64,000 bases of DNA from positions 1,488,001 through 1,552,000 of the forward strand of contig NZ_CP022999.1 of assembly GCF_002277895.1 (NCBI RefSeq). The letters run 5' to 3'. Both the position numbers and the translations under genes were made by a program. The notes beneath the pieces were generated by a model. It ran no database searches. It worked only from the letters and a program-made list of their open reading frames with translations, and was not told the DNA's origin. Positions 17,882-26,816 of the stretch are shown piece after piece. How positions within the stretch are numbered: position 1 is the stretch's first letter; each line of letters opens with the position of its first letter. The DNA is from Rhizobium sp. 11515TR. GTDB taxonomy: Bacteria > Pseudomonadota > Alphaproteobacteria > Rhizobiales > Rhizobiaceae.

Positions 17882-17919
17882 CGGAGCAATCTCCTCGTAA
17901 GGGTTTTGGCAATGACGGG

Positions 17920-19140
17920 TCAGGCGGCAAATGGTGACTGTGGGCGCGGAGACACGGGTTCGCCGGCGGAAACCTGCCCAGGTCGCATCAGCATTGGAGG
18001 AAGTCGAAGCCTCGAAGGCTGCAGGTCGGCAATGGTGGGCGCACCCATCATTGCCTGAGCGACGTCGAGTTCGGCGGCGATGATGGCAAGGGCTCTGAAC
18101 GCGGCATCCTCGCCGCCACTCGCCAAAGCATAGAGCGTCGCACGTCCGATCTGCACGGCCGTTGCTCCAAGCGCCAGCGCCTTGGCAACGTCGGTGCCGC
18201 TGCGAAAGCCGCTGTCGATCAGGATTGCGAGCTTGCCTCCGACAGCGCTGACGAATTCCGGCAGGATGTCGATACTCGCGACGGCTCCATCGAGCTGCCG
18301 GCCGCCGTGATTGCTGACCACGATACCGTCAAGCCCAAGCTCGGCTGCCCGGCTGCCCTGCCTCGGATTGAGCAATCCCTTAAGGATCAGCGGTCCCTTC
18401 CAGCGATCCCGTATAAAAGCGATGTCGTCCCAGGACACGCTCGGGTCGAGCTGCTGTTCCATCACCTCGGCAATCGTTCCCGCGGATTTGAGATCGAACT
18501 CGGCTTCCATGACTTCCAGACGCGGAGCGCCGGCCTTGGCCATCCGCAAGGCCCACCCGGGATGAGCCGCAAGAGTCAGGAGTTTCCTGGGTGTCCAGCG
18601 GAACGGCAGCGAAAAGCCATTCCGGGCATCGCGCAACCGTCTGCCCGGAATGGCGTTGTCGACCGTTATCTCGATTGCTTCGAAGCCCAGTGCTTCGGCC
18701 TGTTTCAGCAGCCTGAGGCTCACTTCGCGGTCTCGGAACAGGTAGAGCTGAAACCACTTCCTGCCTTCGCCGGCGGCTGCCACCGCTTTCATGGTCGCGC
18801 TGGCCGCTGAGCTCATGACAAAGGGAATTCCCGCTCGTGCGGCAGCCCGGGCCAACGCCTGGTCGCCCGCAGGCCATGCAGCACCCGCCAGCCCGGTCGG
18901 TCCGATGATGACCGGCATTGAGAGCGGCTCGCCGAAGAGCGAGATGGCCGCCGAGCGGTGGCCGACATCGACGGGTGCGGAGCCGACGAGACGAATCCGA
19001 TCCAACGCTACCCGGTTTTCGCGCAGCGTCAGCTCCGATCCGGCGCCGCCATCGAAGAAGTCAAACACCATTTTCGGCAATGCGCGCCGCGCGGCGGTTC
19101 TGAAGTCGGCGATCGATGCCGGACCATGTGGATTGGACAT
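17920..19140 (-). CDS. FMN-dependent 2-hydroxyacid dehydrogenase/oxidase
   Basis: A 406-residue member of the L-lactate/glycolate/mandelate family. The barrel carries VSNHGGRQLDG with the catalytic His and Arg, ILIDSGFRSGTDVAKALALGA for FMN phosphate, and QLYLFRDREV with the active-site Tyr. It is somewhat longer than the usual 380 residues because of a C-terminal proline-rich tail. It leads the TrpXYZ-type ABC genes, so a transported 2-hydroxy acid or aromatic derivative is possible. The remains of a GlcD-type oxidase lie 10 bases upstream, suggesting a former two-enzyme operon. Confidence 0.85.
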   Translation of the reverse strand: MSNPHGPASIADFRTAARRALPKMVFDFFDGGAGSELTLRENRVALDRIRLVGSAPVDVGHRSAAISLFGEPLSMPVIIGPTGLAGAAWPAGDQALARAAARAGIPFVMSSAASATMKAVAAAGEGRKWFQLYLFRDREVSLRLLKQAEALGFEAIEITVDNAIPGRRLRDARNGFSLPFRWTPRKLLTLAAHPGWALRMAKAGAPRLEVMEAEFDLKSAGTIAEVMEQQLDPSVSWDDIAFIRDRWKGPLILKGLLNPRQGSRAAELGLDGIVVSNHGGRQLDGAVASIDILPEFVSAVGGKLAILIDSGFRSGTDVAKALALGATAVQIGRATLYALASGGEDAAFRALAIIAAELDVAQAMMGAPTIADLQPSRLRLPPMLMRPGQVSAGEPVSPRPQSPFAA

Positions 19141-19149
19141 AAATTCTCA

Positions 19150-19350
19150 CTATCTCCCTGGTTTATGGATCTCGCTCATTGAAGAGCGGCGCCTCGGCGA
19201 GATTGAAACCTTGCATGGATTCATGATGTTGTGAGGATCAATGGCGCGTTTGATTGCGGCCATGACCCGGATGGCCGGACCATGCTCCGCGACAAGCGCA
19301 GCTATTTTGCTGTGGCCTATCCCATGCTCGCCGGTCGACGTTCCGCCGCC
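19150..19350 (-). pseudogene. Remnant of GlcD-type FAD-linked oxidase (C-terminal end only)
   Basis: Read on the minus strand, this stretch gives GGTSTGEHGIG, then a KIAALVAEHGP-like helix, RAIDPHNIMNP and a stop at 19150-19152. That is the C-terminal signature of FAD-linked D-lactate/glycolate oxidases. Nothing of the FAD-binding domain (about 400 residues) remains. In the closing NPGKV motif Gly is replaced by Cys. The upstream edge joins a methyltransferase fragment near 19345, so a deletion fused the two. Confidence 0.7.
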
Positions 19351-19662
19351 TGACCGGAGACCCTGATCCGGCCGCCACTCTCGACTTCGAGATCCTCAAG
19401 TTGTTCGGTGGACGGATCGGTCGTGACCAATGAAGCCGGCAGAGCCGACATCTTCGGCAGTCGCTCGGCTGAAATGACCGTTGCCAGCGCCGATTTCCGA
19501 GACGCGACGGCCGTCGATGGGCTGTAGGAAGTTGCGCATGGCGGCGACATCGTCAAGCCAAGCATCGGGAAAGAGATGAAGTGCATCGCGGCAGGTCGCC
19601 AAGCGAGGCCCGGAGAAGACGATGTCAGCTTTAATCGGTGTCGAGGACATATACATGAACAT
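19345..19662 (-). pseudogene. Remnant of a class I SAM methyltransferase (N-terminal part, frameshifted)
   Basis: The minus strand reads MSSTPIKADIVFSGP, then a helix and VSEIGAGNGHFSRA, which is methyltransferase motif I. The frame then shifts near 19475: the next frame continues AERLPKMSALPASLVTTD and PSTEQLEDLE, the expected motif II region. It breaks off at the junction with the GlcD remnant. So this is a truncated and frameshifted gene. Confidence 0.55.
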
Positions 19663-19670
19663 ATGCCTTC

Positions 19671-19999
19671 CAAAATTGTTGCGGTTCGGAAATCTCCCTA
19701 GATTCTAGTTATGCGGGCAATCGCGGTGCGATTTACCTCTTATGATTAAAACTACAACACAGATTTGATAGGAAATCAATTGCTATTTGCAAGTAATTTA
19801 GACATGCGCAACGTTTGTGCAATCGAGCTGATTGGAGGCAATTTGAGCAGAGCCAATAGCCGATCTGGGGGATGTTCTTTGATCGGCTCTGCACGAATTG
19901 TCAGAATTATTAAGTCTTGCCGGAAGTGCTTCAATCGCCGGGATGGCAGGCGAACATGATAGAATGCCGATTGCAGAATCCGTGCTTGATTGTTCCGCC
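19671..19999. other. AT-rich stretch between pseudogenes
   Basis: About 330 bases that are clearly more AT-rich than their surroundings (for example around 19735-19800). No frame with family features was seen. It may be foreign DNA or the promoter region of the lost genes. Confidence 0.35.
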
Positions 20000-20651
20000 T
20001 CAGGCATTGAGCACCAGGATCTTGCCAAGAAGGATCGTCGCGCCGCCGAAGGCAAGGCGGGTATCGATGTGCAGGCCTTCGAAGATGACCGAGATCGTTA
20101 TGGCGACAATCGGAACAACGGTCAGCGCATAGGCCGCCCGTGCGGGGCCGACCTTCTCGATGAGCGTGAATACACGAGAAACGTGACGCAGGAGGCAACA
20201 ATTGCCAGGTAGGCGAGCTGCGCCAGATAGTCGACGGTTACGGGTATCGTGAGAGACGTGCCGACAACGATCGCCCAGACGACTCCGAAGCCGCATCCGC
20301 ACAATGCACCCCAACCCATGAGCATCCGGATCGGCAGGCCGCGCCGCTGGTTCGCGCAGCAATCGCCGTCCCCGCACCTGTCGCCATCGCCGCAATGCCT
20401 GCCCAGATGAAGCCCGTCACAGTTTGCGGGTCGAGATGCAATGCGAAGATCTGTGGGGCGGCGACGATGGCAAGGCCCAGGAGACCACAAACTATGCCAA
20501 TCGTCGCGCGGCGGCTTATCCGGAGATTCAGCAGTAAGCGGCTGGCGATGGCGGCAAACAGCGAGGAACTCGATAGCACCAGGGCGGCAATCCCGCTCGG
20601 GATACCCTTCGTCGCCTTATAAAAGGCGATAAATGCAAGCCCGAAAAACAA
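20000..20651 (-). pseudogene. Broken EamA/DMT family permease
   Basis: Three minus-strand frames join into one EamA-type transporter. The first holds FGLAFIAFYKATKGIPSG and several hydrophobic helices. A shift near 20350 leads to a helix with GWGALCGCGFGVVWAIVVG and LAYLAIVASCVTFLVYSR. A second shift near 20170 leads to LIEKVGPARAAYALTVVP and the last helix, ending at 20000. The N-terminal two helices are absent because a stop precedes the first frame. Two frameshifts plus truncation mark a dead gene. Confidence 0.7.
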
Positions 20652-20930
20652 TGGCGGCGCTTATGCGGCTCCTGCGTCCACGATGGCAAATGGCAATTAT
20701 CGGAAATCTCGGGCTTCGAAGGTGAGATTCAGTAATTTTCACTTTCGGCCCGAGGCTGCAATATAGCTTGTGACAGGCGGGGACAATAGGGCGGCGAGCG
20801 CAATGCGGGTTCGGGCACAAATCACTGTCGATCACACGGAAATCCGAATAGCCTTTTGTTTCCCCGCGATGCGAAATCGAATAACATCTCTCCTTATCGA
20901 AGATGGTCAAAGAGAGCGTTAGGGATGTCC

Positions 20931-21200
20931 ATGCAGCTGATCGATAAAGCGTTCACGAAGACGGTTGCCTTAGGCATTCTGATTATTGTTCCCGCGGTTT
21001 TCTTTGCCTCCTGCTCGACGGTCGGCGGAACCGGCGGCCAATCCAGGCCGGTAACCGCGAGCAGATCGACAGATCGCGACAAAGACAAAGCGGCGGAACG
21101 TCGGCGATGGGCAGAGAGAGTTGAACGAGATAATCAGCTGGCTCCAAGCGGGTCGGCACCCGGTTCCTATGGCTCTTCCCGTCCTCTCTTCACTTGGTGA
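20931..21200 (+). CDS. Small putative lipoprotein
   Basis: An 89-residue protein. It begins with a charged segment and one hydrophobic helix (VALGILIIVPAVFFAS) directly followed by Cys, an acceptable lipobox (FAS-C). The rest is short, hydrophilic and rich in Arg, Asp, Gly and Ser, without a known domain. ATG 20931 has AGGG six bases upstream; ATG 20925 is possible. It stands alone between the EamA pseudogene and the LysR gene. Function unknown. Confidence 0.5.
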   Translation: MQLIDKAFTKTVALGILIIVPAVFFASCSTVGGTGGQSRPVTASRSTDRDKDKAAERRRWAERVERDNQLAPSGSAPGSYGSSRPLFTW

Positions 21201-21404
21201 GCGATAGATTGGCAAACCGCCCGATCTCAGGCTTTGGAGAACGGGTTCGTATCCGGCTCGGCGCAAGTGCCAGTCTATGTCCGGATTGGCGGTCGGCGGA
21301 TCTTTGCATTGACCGGATATGGCATACGTCGCTATCCCGCACGCTCCGGAGGCGCTCGCAGTGCTGCTTTCGAGAGACCTATGGCCCACTACTCGAGTAG
21401 ATCA

Positions 21405-22301
21405 TCAGACAAGCGCATCCCTGGGGAAGCCTGCGGCCAGGCAGTCGATAAACCTGCGAACGGCCGGAGGAAGACCACGGCGCGTCGTGAATACGAGATG
21501 GACAAGGCCCTTCAGGCCATGCCAAGCGGGAAGGACTCGTACGAGCTTTCCTTCTTCCAGCGCCTGTCTGCATGTGTGATCGGGGAGAAGAGCGACACCC
21601 AGACCCGCAAGTGCTGCTGCCCTCACGGCCGTAAAGTCTGCACAGCCCATTCTCGGCTCATGCCTGAGCGTATGGGTTCGGCCATCGTCCGTCTCGAGAA
21701 ACCAGTTCACTTCGCCCTGATCATCCGTGGTCGAGAGGGTAGGTTCGCGCGCCAAAGCTTCTATGTCTGCGATGCGGCCGGCAATTTGGGGGCTTGCGAC
21801 CAGGATGCGGATCGAGTTGCCGAGCGAGCGCATCGTTAGTGAGGCATCACCATCCAGCGACGTTCGGACCCGCAACGCGACGTCGATCCGCTCGTCGATG
21901 AGATTGACCGGACGGTCGATCGCGACGAGTTGCAGCCGCACTTTTGGATGCTGCGCCAGGAACTGCATTAGGAGGGGGGAGATCGGTTCGACCAACCCTG
22001 TCGGGCAACTCATTCGGATCAGACCATGCGGCTCTGATTTTGCCTCTGCAACGAGCGCCTCTGCACGCTCGGCTTCCGCCAGCATTGCCTTGCAGCGCTC
22101 GTAGAAGGATTGACCTACATCGGTTACCCGGAAGCGGCGGCTCGACCGTTCGATCAGGCGCACGCCGAGCCGTTCCTCAAGTCCAGCCACCCGCCGGCTG
22201 AGCTTCGACTTCGGCTCGCGCAAAGCGCGCCCTGCGGCTGCGAACCCGCCGTGGGCGACGACCTCGGCAAAATAGACCAGATCATTCAAATCAGATCTCA
22301 T
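21405..22301 (-). CDS. LysR family transcriptional regulator
   Basis: A 298-residue LysR protein. The winged helix (residues about 4-60: DLVYFAEVVAHGGFAAAGRA, then SRRVAGLEERLGVRLIERS) is followed by the effector domain starting GLIRMSCPTGLVEP. ATG 22301 has GGAGA upstream. It is divergent from the short-chain dehydrogenase at 22404, with 102 bases between, a classic LysR-target layout. Similar LysR proteins control neighbouring oxidoreductases in response to small reactive compounds. Confidence 0.9.
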   Translation of the reverse strand: MRSDLNDLVYFAEVVAHGGFAAAGRALREPKSKLSRRVAGLEERLGVRLIERSSRRFRVTDVGQSFYERCKAMLAEAERAEALVAEAKSEPHGLIRMSCPTGLVEPISPLLMQFLAQHPKVRLQLVAIDRPVNLIDERIDVALRVRTSLDGDASLTMRSLGNSIRILVASPQIAGRIADIEALAREPTLSTTDDQGEVNWFLETDDGRTHTLRHEPRMGCADFTAVRAAALAGLGVALLPDHTCRQALEEGKLVRVLPAWHGLKGLVHLVFTTRRGLPPAVRRFIDCLAAGFPRDALV

Positions 22302-22403
22302 GATCGTTCTCCATTTGGAACGATGAGTATCAAATTTGCTGGCTATTTGCAGCATCGTTCTGCTGGCATGTTCATTTCAACGGCAATGGCCGCACAAAGG
22401 AGC

Positions 22404-23162
22404 ATGACAGTGAGCAAGAAATTCGAAGACAAAGTCGTGATCGTAACGGGTGGCACGAGCGGTATTGGTCTTGCAACGGCAAAGGCTTTCTCGATGGAAG
22501 GTGCCTCCGTGTTCATCACCGGCCGCCGCAAGGAAGCGCTCGATGCCGCCATCCAGAAGATCGGTGGCCGTGTCACGGGCGTACAGGCCGACATGAGCAA
22601 GCTCGTCGATATCGATCGCCTGTACGACGCAGTTCAACAGAAGCACTCGCACATCGATGTGGTTTTCGCGAATGCCGGCGGCGGCGAGATGGTGCCTCTC
22701 GGGGCGATTACCGAAGAACATTACCAGAAGACATTCGATACCAACGTGAAGGGCACCTTATTCACCGTTCAAAAGGCGCTCCCGCTCCTGCGTGATGGTG
22801 GTTCGATTGTCCTCACCTCGTCGACCACGAGCATTTCCGGCACGCCTGCCTTCAGCGTCTACTCGGCAACCAAGGCTGCCGTGCGCAACTTCGCCCGCAA
22901 CTGGATCCTCGATCTTAAGGATCGCCATATTCGCGTCAATGCAATTAGTCCTGGCGTGACGGAGACAGCCGGCCTCAACGAACTCTTCGGCAACGGTGAG
23001 AGCGCGGAGAACACGAAGAATTACCTCGCGAGCCTCATTCCTGCGGGCCGCATCGGGCAACCGGAAGAGATCGCCAAGGCCGTGCTATTCCTGGCCTCCG
23101 ACGATGCCAGCTTCATCAATGGCGTCGAACTCTTCGTCGATGGTGGCCACGTCCAGATCTAA
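22404..23162 (+). CDS. Short-chain dehydrogenase/reductase
   Basis: A 252-residue classical SDR. The cofactor motif TGGTSGIG is at 15-22, NAG is in VFANAGGG, the catalytic Ser is in VLTSSTTS, and YSATK with Tyr and Lys lies near 154-158. The C-terminus VDGGH is typical. ATG 22404 has AAAGGAG. The substrate is unknown. It is probably regulated by the divergent LysR and co-transcribed with the SnoaL-like gene 24 bases downstream. Confidence 0.92.
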   Translation: MTVSKKFEDKVVIVTGGTSGIGLATAKAFSMEGASVFITGRRKEALDAAIQKIGGRVTGVQADMSKLVDIDRLYDAVQQKHSHIDVVFANAGGGEMVPLGAITEEHYQKTFDTNVKGTLFTVQKALPLLRDGGSIVLTSSTTSISGTPAFSVYSATKAAVRNFARNWILDLKDRHIRVNAISPGVTETAGLNELFGNGESAENTKNYLASLIPAGRIGQPEEIAKAVLFLASDDASFINGVELFVDGGHVQI

Positions 23163-23186
23163 GCCGCTATATCAGGGAGAATGACC

Positions 23187-23576
23187 ATGGCAGACATCGC
23201 AACGCTGCTCGATCGGAATCTGCAGGGCATCTTTGGGGAGGGCGACGACGCCCTCCGCCTGAAAGTGGCGGAGGAAATCCTTCACGAGAACGCGATATTC
23301 ATCGAACCGCACGGGATCTACCGCGGCCGGGACGAGATCGTCCGCATCGCCGGGGTTATCCGCGCAATGCATCCGACATTTGCGTACACCACAATCGCTG
23401 CGGCGGACGTTCTCCATGATCAGGCCGGGCGCGTGCAATGGGTGGCCGGTGCGCCCGGCGAAGAACCTGCATATGCAGGTACGGATTTCATCATTGCCAA
23501 GGACGGCAAGATCGCAGCGATCTATCTTTTCTTCGAGGGAAATCCGGATCCGACCAGCCCGCCCATCAGGGTCTGA
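23187..23576 (+). CDS. SnoaL-like (NTF2-fold) protein
   Basis: A 129-residue protein with the NTF2/SnoaL cone fold pattern: an N-terminal helix, HENAIFIEPHGIYRGRDEI, then beta strands and FIIAKDGKIAAIYLFFEGNP near the end. ATG 23187 is preferred over ATG 23181 because GGGAGA abuts the latter. Proteins of this type act as small isomerases, hydratases or binding proteins. It is co-oriented with the SDR and probably part of the same LysR-controlled unit. Confidence 0.75.
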   Translation: MADIATLLDRNLQGIFGEGDDALRLKVAEEILHENAIFIEPHGIYRGRDEIVRIAGVIRAMHPTFAYTTIAAADVLHDQAGRVQWVAGAPGEEPAYAGTDFIIAKDGKIAAIYLFFEGNPDPTSPPIRV

Positions 23577-23597
23577 GGGGTCCAATGCACCAACAAC

Positions 23598-23623
23598 GAT
23601 CGCCGGGCGGGTGCCCGGCGATC
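23598..23623. terminator. Perfect hairpin between convergent genes
   Basis: GATCGCCGGGC and GCCCGGCGATC form an 11-base-pair stem with a four-base loop, 22 bases after the SnoaL-like stop and before the 3' end of the IclR gene. It can serve both strands. Confidence 0.65.
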
Positions 23624-23678
23624 TTCGCGGGATCGTTCCTTTGGAGATTTGTCACTTTCGCGAAAAGTCTTGTTAGGT

Positions 23679-24482
23679 TCAGGATCCGAAGAAACGGCCT
23701 TTCGACGACCGGAAGCCGAGCTTTTCGGAGATCTCGTGAGCGGCTTTCAAGAGGCTGTCGAGATAGGCGGTGCGGTTGCGCAAGCCATCCTCGCGCGGCG
23801 TTACTAGGCAGAGTGTCGCGATGCAGGCGCCGTCGGCCTGATGGATGGGCACGGCGAAGCAATGGGTGAAGTTCTCCACTTCGCTATTGAAGGTGAAGTA
23901 TCCGTCTTCGGCCGCCTGGCGTACTTGAGCGATGAAATCGGCGGGTTCCAGCCGCCTGCCATTCGGAAGGACGAAATCTTCAGGCGGAATGAAATCAAGG
24001 ATTTCCCGGTCCGAAAGATGGGCTACAAGCAGGCGCCCCGAGGCGGTCCACGGAATGGCGACGAGCTCGCCGACATTCGAGGAGATGCGAAAGGGGCGGA
24101 TGCCTTCCCGCATCATGGCAACCGTATATTTATTGCCCTCCAGCAGGCACATTTGTGCTGTCTCGCGCGTCTCCTCCGCCAGCACGCCGAGCATGCGGCC
24201 GCATTCGCGCATCAGGTCGAATTGTTCGGCATAGGCGGTGCCGAGAAAATAGAGGCGGCGGCCGAGAAAGACCCGGCCGTCGCCGCCCTGATAGTCGAGC
24301 ATGCCATGACCGAGCAGAAGATTGACAAGCTCGTAGATGGAAGAGCGCGGCGCACCGATTTCCGTGGCGATCTCGTTCGGGCGCATGGGCTGGCGTTTTA
24401 CCCGCAGAAACTCAAGAATCTCGAAGGCGCGATCCAGGCCCCGCATGCGTCGGGATACAATGTCGTTTGCAGTCTCGGCCAT
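23679..24482 (-). CDS. IclR family transcriptional regulator
   Basis: A 267-residue regulator. The N-terminal winged helix (LDRAFEILEFLRVKRQPMRP and IATEIGAPRSSIYELVNLL, residues 16-58) is followed by the IclR GAF-like effector domain (FRISSNVGELVAIPWTASGR, CIATLCLVTP). ATG 24482 has GGAGAG upstream. It lies just downstream of, and on the same strand as, the amino-acid ABC genes ending at 24646, and is the best candidate for their control. Confidence 0.9.
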   Translation of the reverse strand: MAETANDIVSRRMRGLDRAFEILEFLRVKRQPMRPNEIATEIGAPRSSIYELVNLLLGHGMLDYQGGDGRVFLGRRLYFLGTAYAEQFDLMRECGRMLGVLAEETRETAQMCLLEGNKYTVAMMREGIRPFRISSNVGELVAIPWTASGRLLVAHLSDREILDFIPPEDFVLPNGRRLEPADFIAQVRQAAEDGYFTFNSEVENFTHCFAVPIHQADGACIATLCLVTPREDGLRNRTAYLDSLLKAAHEISEKLGFRSSKGRFFGS

Positions 24483-24645
24483 GCTTCTCTCCGAATATTC
24501 CCAAACCAGCCGCAACCAGCACGCTGCGACGCATCAGCACATGGTGCCGGCTATATGGCGCTGGTGCCGCTAGATCTCAGCAACACGCTGCGATAGCATC
24601 CGAGCGTGCGATGACGCAACGCTTGCGCAACGCTGTTGTTTCCTC

Positions 24646-25416
24646 TCAATTGAAACTCGAGGTCTTGAGGAATTCGGCAAGCCGCTCCGTCTTCGGACGC
24701 GCGAACATGTCCTTCGGATCGCCTTCTTCGCAGATGACGCCCTGGTTCATGAAGATGACGCGCGAGGAGACCTCATAGGCAAAGCGCATCTCATGGGTGA
24801 CCAGCAGCATCGTCATGCCGTCGGCGGCGAGTCCTTTGATGACTTGAAGAACTTCGCCAACCAGTTCCGGGTCGAGGGCCGACGTCACTTCGTCGAACAG
24901 CATCAGCCGAGGCGCCATGGCGATCGCTCGGGCAATCGCGACGCGCTGTTGCTGGCCACCCGAGAGCTGGCCCGGATAATGATTGGCGCGGGCAGCAAGG
25001 CCCACACGGTCAAGCCATTTTTCCGCGACGGCGCGTGCATCCGGCTTCGACATCTTCTTCACCTTGACGAGGCCGAGCATCACGTTCTCGGCGGCGGTCA
25101 TGTGCGGAAAAAGGTTGAATTGCTGGAAGGCCATGCCGGTGAGTGCGCGCTGGCGGGCAATCTCCTTCTCGCTCTTGCGGCGGCGGATGCTGCCCTCGGC
25201 GTGATAGCCGATCTCCTCGCCATCGAGGCTGATCTTGCCTCCCTGAAACTCCTCCAGCATGTTGATGCAGCGCAGCATCGTCGTCTTGCCGGAACCCGAC
25301 GAGCCGATGATGGAAATGACCTCGCCTTCCTGCACCGTGCAGTCGACGCCCTTGAGAACCTCGTGCTGGCCATAGGTCTTGCGCAGGCCCTGAATGTCTA
25401 GGATTGTCTTGCCCAT
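24646..25416 (-). CDS. Amino-acid ABC transporter ATPase
   Basis: A 256-residue ATPase of the polar amino-acid group. Walker A is GSSGSGKTT near 36, the signature is LSGGQQQRVA, and Walker B is LMLFDEVTSALDPE with Val in place of the usual Pro. The start at 25416 has a GGAG site. It is third in the strand order binding protein, permease, permease, ATPase. Confidence 0.93.
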   Translation of the reverse strand: MGKTILDIQGLRKTYGQHEVLKGVDCTVQEGEVISIIGSSGSGKTTMLRCINMLEEFQGGKISLDGEEIGYHAEGSIRRRKSEKEIARQRALTGMAFQQFNLFPHMTAAENVMLGLVKVKKMSKPDARAVAEKWLDRVGLAARANHYPGQLSGGQQQRVAIARAIAMAPRLMLFDEVTSALDPELVGEVLQVIKGLAADGMTMLLVTHEMRFAYEVSSRVIFMNQGVICEEGDPKDMFARPKTERLAEFLKTSSFN

Positions 25417-25429
25417 CGGTCCGATCTCC

Positions 25430-26089
25430 TCAGGACGGCAGTGCGGTCTTACGCTCGACATATTTGCCGAAGCGCTCGATACCGAAGTTGACGATGAAAT
25501 AGAGGCCGCCAGCCAGGAAATAGAACTGGAGGCTCATGAAATTGCGGGAGATGATTTCCTGTGTGCGCAGCAGCAGTTCGGCGACGCCGATGACGGAAAG
25601 CAATGTCGATGCTTTGACCATCTCGGCTGCCGTATTTACCCAGGCTGGCAGGCACTGGCGCATCGCTTGCGGCCATAGGACCGAAGTGAAGGTCTGGGTG
25701 AAGGTGAGGCCGATCGCCTTGGCCGCCTCCGTCTGACCTTTTGGAATGGCCTGCAGCGCGCCGCGCACGATCTCGCCGACATGTGATGAACAGAAGATCG
25801 CCAGGGCAAGAACGCCTGCGGAAAATGGCCCCAAATCAAGACCTACCGCAGAAGAGACATAGTAGCTTGCCAGCACGAGAACGAGCACGGGCGTACCACG
25901 GATGATGTCGGTATAGGCTCGGATCAAAAGGCGCAGAATGGCTCCGCCGTAGACGAGCGCGAGGCCAACCAAGACACCGACGATGGAACCGGCAAGAATG
26001 GCAAGAAGGGAAATCGATACCGTCACGCCGAGCCCGTTGATGATAACGTAGCGGGCGATCCAGAGTTGTTCGAGAAAACTATGAGACAT
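25430..26089 (-). CDS. Amino-acid ABC transporter permease
   Basis: A 219-residue HisMQ-type permease with five predicted helices and the coupling loop ALQAIPKGQTEAAKAIGLT. It lies 6 bases after the other permease and 13 bases before the ATPase. The two permeases differ enough to form a heterodimeric channel. Confidence 0.92.
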   Translation of the reverse strand: MSHSFLEQLWIARYVIINGLGVTVSISLLAILAGSIVGVLVGLALVYGGAILRLLIRAYTDIIRGTPVLVLVLASYYVSSAVGLDLGPFSAGVLALAIFCSSHVGEIVRGALQAIPKGQTEAAKAIGLTFTQTFTSVLWPQAMRQCLPAWVNTAAEMVKASTLLSVIGVAELLLRTQEIISRNFMSLQFYFLAGGLYFIVNFGIERFGKYVERKTALPS

Positions 26090-26095
26090 CCGGTA

Positions 26096-26758
26096 TTACC
26101 TCGGCAAAGCCAGCCTGCGCTCGACGAAACGCATCAGCGCGGCGATGAGGAAGCAGGTTGCGACATAGAGAGCTGATGTGACCATCCAGGTTTCGATGAC
26201 GCGAAAGCTCTCGACGTTGATCTTGCGCGCGGCGAATGTCAGCTCCGGCACGGCAATGGCGGCTGCAAGCGAGGTATCCTTGAACAGTGAGATGATGGTC
26301 GAAGACAGCGACGGAAGCACGTTGCGCAGCATCAACGGAGCGATGATCGATCCGCGAATCTGCATTGGCGTCAGCCCGATTGCCAGGCCCGCCTCCGAAA
26401 GACCTTTCGGAATCGACAGCAATCCTGCGCGAAACACTTCAGCAAGATAGGCGCCAGAGTAGATGGAAAGGACCAGGACGAAGCTTTTGATCTTGTCCAG
26501 GCGAAAGCCCATCTGCGGCAAGGCGAAGAAGGCAAACAGCACCAACACAAGGATCGGCAGGTTTCGGATCACGGTCACATAGACCTGCGCCGGGATCATG
26601 GCTGCGCGGTTTTTCGATGTCAGCGCGAAGGCCAGGATCAGACCGATCAAGGCACCAATCAGAATCGATATGATCGCCAGGCCGAGGCTGAGCGCCAGAC
26701 CGCTCATAAGAAAATCAAAATTGCGCCAGACGACGGCAAAATTCAGCGTGTAACCCAT
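26096..26758 (-). CDS. Amino-acid ABC transporter permease
   Basis: A 220-residue HisMQ-type permease. Five hydrophobic helices are visible and the ATPase-docking loop is LLSIPKGLSEAGLAIGLTP. It pairs with the permease at 25430-26089. Confidence 0.92.
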   Translation of the reverse strand: MGYTLNFAVVWRNFDFLMSGLALSLGLAIISILIGALIGLILAFALTSKNRAAMIPAQVYVTVIRNLPILVLVLFAFFALPQMGFRLDKIKSFVLVLSIYSGAYLAEVFRAGLLSIPKGLSEAGLAIGLTPMQIRGSIIAPLMLRNVLPSLSSTIISLFKDTSLAAAIAVPELTFAARKINVESFRVIETWMVTSALYVATCFLIAALMRFVERRLALPR

Positions 26759-26785
26759 GTCGGGCCGCCCCTTTTCAGGCTGGCG

Positions 26786-26811
26786 GAGCGGGAGGATATC
26801 CCGCCCCGCTC
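26786..26811 (-). other. Hairpin between binding-protein and permease genes
   Basis: GAGCGGG pairs with CCCGCTC around a 12-base loop that can itself pair partly. It lies between the binding protein and the first permease gene. As in the operon at 7.5 kb, this position suggests mRNA stabilisation favouring the binding protein. Confidence 0.4.
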
Positions 26812-26816
26812 GACTG

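Noticed and set aside
16904..18058. Plus-strand open frame of 384 codons
   Set aside because: Antisense of the TrpX-type binding protein and the end of the hydroxyacid dehydrogenase.
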